Source: Adiantum capillus-veneris (Eukaryota > Streptophyta > Polypodiopsida > Polypodiales > Pteridaceae). Taken from it: DNA of 64,000 nucleotides. The notes below the pieces were generated by a model that did no database searches, was not told where the DNA came from, and saw nothing but the letters and a program-made list of their open reading frames with translations. Numbering within the stretch: the stretch's first letter is position 1; each line of letters starts with the position of its first letter. This document shows positions 11,100-21,083 of the stretch, piece by piece. The translations under genes and the position numbers were made by a program. The stretch is taken from positions 142,966,734-143,030,733 of the forward strand of contig CM043958.1 in NCBI GenBank assembly GCA_014529385.2. The letters run 5' to 3'.

Positions 11100-12120
11100 A
11101 AGTCCAAAGCTTTGCAAAAAGCTTCAAATTTCTTAGGAGGCAATACCTTTGTGAATAGATTTGTAAGGTTCTATTCTGCTGTCACACAAACCAAACTAAT
11201 CTCTTTAGCTAAGAATATCTCTCTGACATAGTAATAATGCACCTCAATACGCTTTGTGACATCATGAAAGATTAGGTTTCTTGCAACTGTCAATGCGCTC
11301 TGATAGTCAAAATAGATGATAGGGTGAGCACACTTTTGTCCCAACTCCAAAATCATCCATAAGACATCTACAATGGCTCCACACACTCAATCATAGCTAC
11401 AAAAATTGCCTTGTACTCCACCTCACAACTAGAAATGTCCACAACAGCTTGTTTCTTGCCCAAACAAGATTTGCATGAATTGTTGAGCATGAAACAAAAA
11501 TCACTCATAGACGCTCGTGTGAAATAGAAACCAGTCCAATCATAGTTAAAAAAAGCATGTAAATCTTGCGGCAATGATCCCTCCTTGAGATAAAATAACC
11601 CAAGATATAAAGGGTGCCACTCAGGTAGCAAAAGATCCTTCAAAGCTCCTACCAATGAATTGTGAGATTGCAAGTTGAATATATGGCCTTGCAATGCATA
11701 CATAAATGAGGTAAGCAATAATTGTCTAGTAGAGAATAACATCTATAGAATCTGCAACATCAACTTTAAACCTATTTCCACAAGAGTGGCAATTGGCTTG
11801 AAATCATTAAGTCCAAATGCACGTAACAAATTTTTCACATAATTTCTCTAACATAATGAAATACCTTCATTACATTGCTTAAAATGAATGCTCAATCAAT
11901 GATGTAAAAGCTCCAAATCTTATGTTTCAATTGTGGCATTCAAATTAGCCTTAAATTCAACAATATATGTATCATTTGTACTAGTGATAAGTGAATCGTC
12001 CACATACACAACAATCATATGATATAAGAAATCGGCACATTTTATATACAAAGTTCTCTTAGCTTGAATATTTTAAAAGGCACGTGCAATCAAACAATTT
12101 TGCATTGTCATACCAAGCAT
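11100..12120 (-). pseudogene. copia reverse transcriptase / RNase H fragment
   Basis: Minus-strand frames 11742-11368 and 11386-11171 read like the C-terminal part of copia Pol. They include HPLYLGLFYLKEGSLPQDLH, the segment TRASMSDFCFMLNNS, SSCEVEYKAIFVAMIECV, and the RNase H end with SALTVARNLIFHD and the E-V-H-Y-Y-Y-V-R-E motif. The upstream part (11750-12120) can be matched to Pol only in pieces. Two frameshifts and several stops are present. Family assignment is firm; function is lost. Confidence 0.82.
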
Positions 12121-12527
12121 GAAAAGATTGCTTTATACCACACAATGTTTTATTACATATGTACACTTTATTTTTTTGTTTTTACTTGCGTCGGAGCCAA
12201 ATCCACCTCGGAATGAGCGTGGGAGGGAAGTCGATGGCGAAGCTATGTTGGAGGAGAGCCGAGTCGCTCTCATTATGTCAAAGCCAAGGAAAACGCTCGA
12301 TGTCGTCTTCTGCTGCGCCGCAAGACGAACGCGCCGATGCTGTAGCCACATGTGGTCGAGGCCAAAGCCGAACTATCAAATCAATGTCGAAAATTGATGC
12401 CGCAAGAAAAACTGACAAGTGGATGCCGTGGGTCTGCCGATAAATGCCTGCTTGTTCATTTTCTACAATTTTGGTGTACGTTAGTGATCATTAACCACAT
12501 TGGAAACTATGCCTAGTAGGATACAAC

Positions 12528-12543
12528 CTACTCTGATAGCAAT
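12528..12543 (-). promoter_or_regulatory. primer-binding site of copia element A
   Basis: On the minus strand the sequence next to the 5' LTR is AATTGCTATCAGAGTAGG. It keeps the TATCAGAG core of the initiator-Met tRNA primer site of plant copia elements, with the usual TGG changed to TGC. Confidence 0.65.
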
Positions 12544-12769
12544 TCTTGGAGTTCGGGCTACACGAATGCACACAGAGCTTGGCGATGAAGAAGAAGAACA
12601 AAGCACACAAAAAAAAATGTACTGCTTAGCATGAAAATACAAGATAAAATAGCCCTATAGTAATGGGTATGTATACAAAGCACAAGATAAAACACCTTCT
12701 AGTAAAGGAAAAAGAGCCCCTACGATCCTAAGTCTGTTCACACACATCACTACCAAATATATGATAACG
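12544..12769 (-). repeat. 5' LTR of copia element A
   Basis: On the minus strand it aligns with the LTRs at 24056-24281 and 32810-33038 from the start (GTTATCATATAT..., first T changed) through the GTAGTGATGTGTGTGAACA block to the end near CCGAACTCCAAG. It is followed at once by a primer-binding-like site. Confidence 0.78.
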
Positions 12770-12995
12770 TTATGCAAGATTGATAAGGCAAGAGAGAGCT
12801 ATGAGCTAAAGAGAGGTATGCATCAAATTATTTCTGTAAATTCTAATCAACGATAACATTATGGAAGATTAATACATGGTAAATTTCTCTAAATACATAG
12901 TAGCATTATGCAAGATTAATAAGGTAAGAGAGAGCTATGAGGTAAAGAGAGGAAAACTTGTACATGTGTCAAAGTATTTCTTTAAATTTCAATCA
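12765..12995 (+). repeat. degenerate direct repeat next to copia A
   Basis: The phrase TTATGCAAGATT-AATAAGG-AAGAGAGAGCTATGAG-TAAAGAGAGG occurs at about 12770-12825 and again at about 12906-12960, each followed by a similar AT-rich tail. The first copy abuts the LTR end at 12769. Confidence 0.6.
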
Positions 12996-12999
12996 ATGA

Positions 13000-14716
13000 G
13001 TACATTGGATAGGTTCAAGGTTTTCATTTAGATATTTGGTACAAGCTTTTCTATTCACAATATAAGTATCTTATTACAACTTGCAAGGCATGCACTAGGG
13101 TGAATAAGTACACGTTTTTAAATACGACTTTTTGCACGAGGGTGCTTAATATATTTATACACAAAGGTGCACATATGTTACATGCGTGGAATGATCTTCA
13201 ATACCCTTTTCCAAGCCTAATTTCTAATTAGCATTTATCTTTCCCTATACACATTCTTTTGATGTTTTGGACGTGTTTTCTTCTAGGCAATTAGCTTTTG
13301 TCTATAGATTTTTTTTTAAAAAAGGACTCATTTATGATTGAGTTTTCTCATTCTAAATGCATGCAATAGATAATGTCTAGATGGTTATGAACCATCACCC
13401 ACCCACATGTACAAGGGGCCAATTTTGGTATGAATAAATTCAATATGGTTTCTCTGAAGTGGATTACTTATAGATGGAGTCAATATTTTTCTCATTTTTT
13501 AGCCAACAATTTTTATGCTCTACTCTATGCTACATGGATGGCATGCCCACAATTTATGACATTTATAATGATTTAGTTTCATCTATGAGAAGAAGGAAAA
13601 ACAAGAAAGTCAATCAAGAAAGGAGCTCTTGATTGACTACTAACTTTCATGGCTATGCACAAGGTGGATCCATTTTAGCTTCCACAAAGCACAAGAGTGT
13701 GGCATACACAACATACACAAGGATGTGCTTGTTTCACAACAAGATCTACTACTTTTGCACATGGATAATTTATGTATCCCCGTGTAATGACACATGGTTG
13801 GTACTTAACGGAGTACTCTACTAAAGCTATATGTGGTACATGTGTAAACCACAGTGTGGTATGTCTCATAGAAAGTAGTGAGCATGGTTCAAGAGATTTC
13901 TTGCATGCTACATTTTTTGTAGGTCATTGTGTTTTCTTGATTAGAATATCTGCTTATTAGCATGGTAACATGCTATGCTATGCACATTAGCATTTATAAC
14001 AAACTCTCTGCACGATCAAGATTATGCTAAAACCTTATTGTACTACTATGAGCACACCCATGAAGAAAGTTCTCAGGTTCTATATCACATGGTTTTCTAC
14101 TGGAAATCATTTCAAGAATTCTTTCTAAAATATGTTTAGTTGGGTATTGGCATGCCCTAGTGCACATCCATCTTCACTTCAAGTTTTCATCATTAATAAT
14201 GATTTTTTTCTAATCTTATTTTCAAGGATCTAACATTCTGCAAAAGGTTGAACTAGCATCATAGCTAGGGCTATGGGCCTTGCCACATGTTAGGCATGAA
14301 ATTTAAGGCTCTTTATGGAAAAAGTATTTATGGAGAGTGTCTAGGTAGAGATGATCATGTGAGTACACATGGGTCTTTACAAGAGGGTTCTCTTCAACTT
14401 CTTGTGTTGTTACTTGTGTATATTTTATGGTGCTTAAGAGCAAATTTTGGGCTTTTTGATTTAAAAATCCGTGAAAACATTTTGTTATGAAGCATTTTCT
14501 AATTTCTTAAATCCTTGATTTGCTGCTTATCTACATATATTATCCTAGCCGACCAAGTATCACTACTTTGGGGCTTAAGAGGACTTTTACATGGGTTGGT
14601 TTACTTCTGCCACTCAACACAAGGGAATGTCTTTAGGTGCATGAGGGTTCTTTTCTTCTTTTCACAATGTTTTTGAAAAATTTTGATCTCTTCATGAAAG
14701 CGAAAAAAGTGCTTGA
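13000..14716. other. no recognisable gene
   Basis: Both strands were read. Open frames are short and match no family I know. Codon composition looks like non-coding AT-rich DNA. No terminal repeats or RNA genes were recognised. Confidence 0.5.
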
Positions 14717-14870
14717 CACTACAAGAGGTTCTGCATAGTAGCGACGATAGTAGTGAGACACTCAAATGTGAAAAATTCACGGCATCGCTATAGGCGTCTC
14801 TATAGTATTTGTTGCATAATGACGCTCATAGGGATGCCTATAGTGATGGCTATAGCAACGCCGACCCTGT
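14717..14870 (+). repeat. 5' terminal inverted repeat and subterminal region of CACTA copy 2
   Basis: Bases 14717-14730 are the reverse complement of the terminus at 4604-4617. The next 140 bp hold degraded copies of the GTCGCTATAG unit and its inverse, for example around 14784-14800 and 14830-14862. Confidence 0.85.
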
Positions 14871-14957
14871 AAAAAAATAGTCCGCGAGTGCCAAAAACTC
14901 AGATCTATAGATTTGAGTTTCGCCGCTCTTGCGGAATAGGTATACGGGCCGCGTCCC

Positions 14958-15072
14958 TCTCTCTCTCTCTCTCCCTCACACATACACACATGAGGTCGGA
15001 GGAGGGAGAGCCAAGGTATGTTCCTTATCTCTCCTCTCTCTCATGTTCCCTTTTCCTCTTTCTTTCTCTCTT

Positions 15073-15108
<36 letters not shown>

Positions 15109-15141
15109 TGTGTATGAGAGAGAGAGAGAGAGAGAGAGAGA
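14958..15141. repeat. CT, AC and GA microsatellites
   Basis: (TC)n near 14958-14974, (AC)n at 15079-15107 and (GA)n at 15116-15141, inside CACTA copy 2. Confidence 0.9.
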
Positions 15142-15339
15142 AATGAAATGGTATATTAAATGTCTCCAAAATGTCAAAATGATTTATGAGACCAGTCCAA
15201 TAAACTCATTCTTGATCTAATCAAATGTTTGTGTTGTCCGAGAAAGTAGTGCATCGATCAGTGAAGAGCTTCTTCAATGTCCGTCTTTGTAAATAGACGT
15301 ACTATGACATATATAGATAAAAAGAGAGATAGAGAGAGA

Positions 15340-15660
15340 GTCATAGGTTTAAGATTTAGTTCTTATATTTAAGTTAGAGTTTAAATTTAGATCTAATGTT
15401 AGAGCCTTGGGTTTAGGTTTACGATTTACCTCTATATTTAAGGTTTAGAGCATAGCTAGGGATATTTAAGGTTTAGAGCATAGTTAGGGATATTTAATAA
15501 TAGTTGGTGATGAGAGCTTAGGTTTAGATTTAGAATAGGATTGTGAATTTAGCTTTTATGTTTAAGTTTAGCTTCAAGATATATCATGGTTTAAATTTAG
15601 AGTTAGGTTTATGGTTATGTTTGTAGTAGTTTGTATGTAGCTCACATGAGCTTAGGTATG
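15340..15660. repeat. degenerate TTTAG/TTAGG-rich tract
   Basis: The strand is dominated by variants of TTTAGGTTTA, AAGGTTTAGAG and AGATTTAG. A clear 31 bp tandem duplication of TATTTAAGGTTTAGAGCATA begins near 15437 and repeats near 15468. It recalls plant telomeric repeats loosely but has no run of exact TTTAGGG units. Confidence 0.5.
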
Positions 15661-16109
15661 TAGTTGTTTGCAAGCTCACATGTGCAAACGACTCATCGAC
15701 AAGGCGTTTGTGCATGTGAGCTTACAAGCAAGTAAAGAGCTTAGGTATGTAGTTGTATGCAAGATATTTTTTACGTCTCGAAGATGGAGTTCAGAAATGA
15801 CTTTCTACTCTCTTCTCTCTACCTTCTCTATCTTTCTCTCTCTTTCTCCCTCTCTTTCTCCCCACGAATGCGGAATTAGGTTGGAAAGCTTTCAACAACA
15901 CAATACTGCAGAATGGAGTCAGACATGCAATGTGCACAGTAATCCCTTGAACAAGGAGCAAAGGTGAATAGATGAAGAGCAAGAAGCATATAAAGAAGAT
16001 ATCCTTCAAAGCACTCCAAAGAAGCGAGAGCACTCTCGCACTACACACACCACAAAACAGTGGCCTTTGTTTTTTCCATGTGGACTTATTGTCATGTGTA
16101 TACATGCAG

Positions 16110-16440
16110 GTCTCTAGACAAGCGAATACAGAGCATGCATCACATGTGGCCCTAGGCTTAATGCACGTTGGACGCCCTCACTCAAGACGCAAATCTACAA
16201 AGGTCATCAAATGCATCTTCTAGAGGATCACGAGTTACGCGATGGTCTTTTGGAAAGAGAACCGCCAAGGATGTCTTCACAAACATGGTAAGAGTAGAAG
16301 GAGATGTGTGATGACAGTTTGCCCCCAGGGATGAAGAGATTCTCTCTATGGTATGAGTTGCCATATTGGCCCAGACTCATGATCAATCACTTATTCAATC
16401 CAATGCACATATTAAAGAATATGGGTAATCTATTGTGGGA
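16110..16440 (+). pseudogene. tnp2 transposase exon 3 fragment, CACTA copy 2
   Basis: After the same TGTGTATACATGCAG acceptor used in copy 1, the sequence parallels copy 1 positions 1493-1815 base for base with scattered changes. The clear end is GMKRFSLWYELPYWPRLMIN (16330-16390) and NPMHILKNMGNLL. The TAG found in copy 1 at 1678 is present here at the same site with an extra TAA just before it. The frame continues to WDHLIGKENT, which copy 1 lacks because of its deletion. Confidence 0.8.
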
Positions 16441-16694
16441 CCATCTCATTGGCAAGGAAAATACTTTGGGAGCTATAATTGACCTTAGAAATGTGGATCG
16501 TCTGGAGAACACTCGCCACAGACAACAGTGATCGATTGATAAAACTCCCTAAAGCACCATGGATTTTGACAAGAGGTTAGGAATGAATGTGTCAGTATGT
16601 TTGAAGTGAAATAGATCATAGTGGAAATTGCATAGCATATCTGTGTGTGGACTTTAATACCATTGCTAGACTTGTTTTGTAGTTTATTTTACCG

Positions 16695-17211
16695 GTGGCC
16701 ATTGAAGGTTGTTTGTCCCCTAACATTTGTACCACAATCTACAAACTCACGAAGTTGGTGCAATGGATCTCCCAAAAGGAGATCCATGTAGGTTCCATAC
16801 CATCCGTTAAGCTAAACGTTGCGGAGGTTGTTTGCATGTTTAAGAAACACTTTCCTACTACCATGCTAACCATTCAAGTGCATCTTCTTGTTCATGTAGT
16901 TGATAAAGTGGAAATAGCAGGCACAATGCATTCCAGATGGTGTTCTTTTTATGAAAACGCTCAAGGAATATGTGCACCAGAAGGCACATCCGAAGGATAG
17001 CATGACAGAGGGTTGGCTGGTATTAGAGTCCCTAGTTTACATTAGAGAGTGGCTGGACGGATTTGATCGTGCTCAATATATGCTTTGGTGCACCATAGAT
17101 GATGATCACATATCTAGGATTGTGATGTGCAATCTTGGTATTGAAAAGAAGATAACTGAAGAAGAGGCTAAAATCAATCGATTTTACATGCTTCACAATC
17201 CAATGATGTAA
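16695..17211 (+). pseudogene. DUF4218 region of CACTA transposase
   Basis: Two overlapping frames, 16695-17000 and 16951-17211, read as DUF4218: a start like LSPNICTTIYKLTKLVQW, then FPTTMLTIQVHLLVHVVDKV, AGTMHSRWCSFYE, and in the next frame MKTLKEYVHQKAHPKDSMTEGW. One frameshift lies in the overlap. DUF4218 normally sits between tnp2 and DUF4216 in plant CACTA transposases, and that is its place here. CACTA copy 1 lacks it. Its biochemical role is unknown. Confidence 0.82.
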
Positions 17212-17629
17212 AAGTGGATTTTAAAGTATGAGGATGCAAAGCAAGAGCGACAAAGTCAGGAATCGATGGAGATGGGAAAGACGACCACCGGTGCATTATC
17301 TGGTGGGTCTTGAGAGCCCACCAACATTCATGAGCTTAAGACGGTTGCACAACCAATTGAGTAGCACACAACAAAAAATAGGTGATTGAGGAGGAGTGGA
17401 AGTATTTGCAGGGTTGTAGTCCCAAGGTATGTTTGCAATGTACAACTCATGGCTTTCTAGATGTTTGGACGGACACTCATTATTGTTGTTGGTTGTAGTA
17501 TAAGTCATACATGGCAGCATGGTGTAAAGGTTGATATTTTAGGGTGGAACGGATCGACAAAAAGTGTTTTACACAAGATTGTGGAATCATGGCAAAATTT
17601 GAATAATCTAGTCAATGACGATCCTTTGA

Positions 17630-18233
17630 TGCAGATCCTGTGGTGGCGAAACTCACTTACTTCGGCATGCTACAAGAAATTTTGAGGATAGACTATAGAG
17701 GATTTGTTCGACATGCAATGGTTCAAGATAAACATGGAGGGTTGCAACGCTAGTGTGCGCAAAGGAGAGTAAGGTTTCCTTGAGGTGGATTCAACTAAAA
17801 AGTGGACCAAACTTTGAGACACTTTCGTACTACCTGAGCATTGTGAACAAGTCTGTAAATATTTAACATCCAACTTTAGAGAACTGGTGGTTTGGAAGCA
17901 CTCATGTAAGTTTTGTGCTCTTGCAGGTTGTATTCCATCCTACAAGGTCTACATCAAACTGGTGGTATGTCATAGAGGTATCCCCTCATAGTGCACGGAT
18001 GTATGAGGGCTACAATTTTCTAATCACCTTGGCATCTATGGAGGAGATCAAAGAGGATGCTGATTTGAAAGCTGCTGAGGTGGTGCCAGAAGGAGCCTAG
18101 CACTGCTACTATCTATGGGATGCATACGGAGGACCTACAAAATGAAACAAGGGACATTTTCCTAAATGAAGAGCTCTACAAAGACATAGGGATTTATGCT
18201 GAGTTATGCGAGGATGAGAGAGAGACCTCTTAA
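17630..18233 (+). pseudogene. DUF4216 region, CACTA copy 2
   Basis: Starting with VVAKLTYFGMLQEILRIDYRG the sequence follows copy 1 (1815-2407), but stops and frameshifts split it. The second exon (17928-18100) reads VVFHPTRSTSNWWYVIEVSP. The acidic C-terminal tail survives to about 18233 with a stop at 18098. Confidence 0.78.
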
Positions 18234-18421
18234 AGCCATAGACATTATATCTGAGCAAGTTTTCTCCTTTTTATCATATATATTGTATTCACGTGGAGTT
18301 TTTTCCATTCTTATCTCTATGCTAAAGTTGTGAAATTTAAATTGTGAATCAAATTACAACTTATTCAGATTTTCTTCTCCATTTATCATTAAGATTTAAT
18401 GTTTGTGTATTTAATGCAGGC

Positions 18422-19590
18422 ATGGATGATGATCAGTTTTTTGCTTCCTTGGACCCCGAGCAGAGGAGGTGGTACAAGGACCGCCATCGCTTCAGTACAT
18501 AGTCCAATCGTTCCACTCCTTCAAAGTCTCCCTTTGCTTTAGAGAGATCAATGGGCTCCAAGGGCTCGATGTCGACTAGGCAATCTACACTCTCCTCTTA
18601 GCACAGACGCTCTAGTGGTGGCGACGATTGTTGTGGAGGAGCCCGCTGCTGATGCTTCCACATTGCCTTGTAATTGTCGAGGCTCCTTACCTTCCTCTTG
18701 TTTGCCTACCCCACACCAGCCACTACGTCTCCCTCTACTCCAGGTTTTGCATGGCTATCAATTGTTCCTGGCTACACACAACTCGCTACTCCTCCGGGAC
18801 TCAACCCACTCGGCACTCCTCACTTCGGGGCCCAGACTCCAGTGGAGACACCTGTCATTCGTACCCCCATCCAGATGCCACTTGAGACCCCTGTTGAGAC
18901 ACCTGCAGTGACACCCAGGTTCACGCATCACAGGTGAGAGAGCTTGCCGTACTCGATCGATGTCAGTGACATCATCATCGTGGATGACAACGGCAAGAAG
19001 GTGACCTTGCACATGCACAGCCTTTTCTCTCAGGTGTTTTGACACTACATACTAAACACCTAGAGTGAAGTGCCAAATAAATTAAAAGACAAAGTCATCA
19101 ACATGCTGCATGACGAGTTTCCTGTGTCAAATCGGAATGAGCACTTCAATGAAGACCTGATGAAGGTGCGGATGCGCGAGTATTGCAAGCACAAGTGCTC
19201 TGAAGTGCAAAAAGAAATAAAGCATGTGTGAAACATGTCAAATTGGTTGGCCAAAGAAGATTGGAAGAATGCAAAGCGAGCAGCACGCGAGAATCCTGAC
19301 AAGTGGAAGCAAGAAAAGGAGGCAAGCAGAGCACGAGTAGAGGTAGGAAGCTCGCAGCACTTGGGGAGCCGCGGATGGGCGTCATTTGAGACCAACTTTG
19401 TAAGCCTGTTTTTGCATTGCCATTTAGGTTTGGTAGTTATGGGTATTTGTACTTTTAAATTCTAACATAATATATTCTTTGTATGTTTGAATAGTGGTCA
19501 ATGACGGGACGTGACCCCACACTGTACGAGCGCAAGTATGTGGACAGAAAGGGCTTAAACGCCTTTATATACATTCTGAGTTCTTGCTTA
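18422..19590 (+). pseudogene. Transposase_24-like gene, CACTA copy 2
   Basis: It starts MDDDQFFASLDPEQRRWYKD right after a TTAATGCAGGC acceptor-like site. The stop of copy 1 is not shared: this copy has Glu-Gln-Arg-Arg at that point. The Ser/Pro/Thr-rich segment and the basic helical domain (about 19050-19400) follow, with several stops and frameshifts, for example a TGA at 19229. The W-S-M-T-G-R-D-P-T exon after an intron is visible at 19497-19600, and the last exon is degraded near 19720. Confidence 0.78.
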
Positions 19591-20203
19591 GGCTTGGTTA
19601 GTATTTAACGTCACTCTCTTACATTTGTTGTATTTTAATAATAAGCTAAAAATTAGATTGTTCTGTAATTATATGTTTATACTTACAGAAAGTCTTATTG
19701 TGTTTTTTTTTTTTGCAAGATGCGATGAGACGTCAGATTAATCTAGCCATAGCCAGATAGCACTCGTTTTCTTTTCTCATAGCATGTATAAGGAGATGAC
19801 GTGTGTATGTCAATTTTGTACCTATTGTCAATGATGTATTTTTTCGATAATGACAATTGTGTTGTAAACTAGTACATTTTGGTCAAAGCTTAACAATCAA
19901 GTGATTTTTGCCTATGATGTGTATATTTTTGTCAGTGTATTACTTTTGTCAATTCACTTTCAACCGATATACTATTGTCAATTTTGTATCTTTATTTTGG
20001 AAACTTTATGTTCAATATGGTTGATGGGGTGGCACGGCAATGAATGCCCTGCTACCGAAAAAATTTATTATCGAGCGCGACGTCACTATATACGTCTCTA
20101 TTTTTGGTCCTGCAATGTCTCTATATGCAAAAATTCAAACAAGCAAATAAATGTGTTTTGAATTGCATTGGATGATGTGTGGCCTATTCATGACAAAAAG
20201 TCC

Positions 20204-20350
20204 TTGAGGAGCTGTATGCCTAGGATCTTGTTTTGAGAGTGCATTGGTTGTAAGTTCTCGAGGAGTTGTATGCCTAGGATCTTGTTTTGGGAGTGCATTG
20301 GTTCTTGAGGAGTTGTATGCCTAGGATCTCGTTTTCAGAGTGCATTGGTA
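20204..20350 (+). repeat. three-copy short tandem repeat
   Basis: GAGGAG(C/T)TGTATGCCTAGG starts three units near 20206, 20260 and 20307, each ending GAGTGCATTGGT. The spacings are 54 and 47 bp. It lies just outside the broken end of CACTA copy 2. Confidence 0.85.
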
Positions 20351-20956
20351 GCCTGTCCAGGAAGCACTATGCTTCTTTCAACAAAGACAAAATATGGGTT
20401 TTCTTGTGCACCTTTATGAAGCAATGTAGAATTAAGTAAAAGATGGCATGGCCAAACAAATTCATTATTATGAGATTACTAATTAAGGTCTTCAAGAGAA
20501 TCATGTTGTGCTTGCATCTTGTATAAAGGAATTACCAGTGAAAATGTGACAAAAAAACAAGTTCATTATGAAATTCTTAATCAAGGGCTCTTGCAAATCA
20601 TGGTGTGCTTACATTTTATTTTATTTTTCAAATAGAAGTCCCACCAATAGGAGTGAGAGGAGATTGTATTAAAACAAACCAAAAAGTATTGCTACGTCTC
20701 CATCCTCACACTAAGCCATGGAGGAGAACCACCAACCCAAGACACTTAACGACACTTACCTTAGTCCATAAGAGCAAGATTCTTACAATAAGGAAGCTCA
20801 AAACCTATGCATAGGGTAACAACAACAGAGAACTGGTACCATAGTGTAAACCGAGAAGTACAACCAACAACCAAGCATAGTGTCATGAGGGCCACCAGTC
20901 TTTGTGGTCTACCAAACCACCTTGAAGTGCCATGGCACCAACAAGAAAAATATTAC

Positions 20957-21083
20957 TAAGAAATAAAAAATGAACCAAATGAGAAAGGTACCTTCACAAA
21001 CCAAATGAACCAAATGAGAAAGGTACCTTCACTAAGAAATAAAAAATGAACCAAATGAGAAAGGTACCTTCACAAACCAAGTT
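20957..21083 (+). repeat. tandem duplication of an A-rich unit
   Basis: AAGAAATAAAAAATGAACC followed by AAATGAGAAAGGTACCTTCAC occurs at 20957 and 21033, with a third partial copy between them. Confidence 0.8.

Larger units (their letters stand above)
10920..12769 (-). mobile_element. decayed Ty1/copia element A (family 1), internally deleted
   Basis: On the minus strand the order is 5' LTR (12544-12769), primer-binding site (12528-12543), reverse transcriptase/RNase H remnants (about 12120-11100), a purine tract and a truncated 3' LTR (10920-11011). The internal part is only about 1.5 kb. Gag, protease, integrase and the first half of reverse transcriptase are missing. It shares LTR and RNase H sequence with the copies at 24056 and 32810. 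Confidence 0.82.
14717..20128 (+). mobile_element. CACTA transposon copy 2, 3' end lost
   Basis: It begins with CACTACAAGAGGTT at 14717-14730 and weak GTCGCTATAGGCGTC subterminal repeats. From about 16080 it parallels CACTA copy 1: tnp2 exon 3, DUF4218, DUF4216 and the Transposase_24-like gene. The right end follows copy 1 through GGTTGATGG-GTGGCA-GGCA-T-AATGCCCT and the first subterminal repeats, then similarity stops near 20128 before the terminal repeat. The region equivalent to tnp2 exons 1 and 2 is absent and replaced by about 1.2 kb of microsatellite-rich sequence (14870-16080). The copy is more decayed than copy 1 but keeps a domain that copy 1 has lost. Confidence 0.85.
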
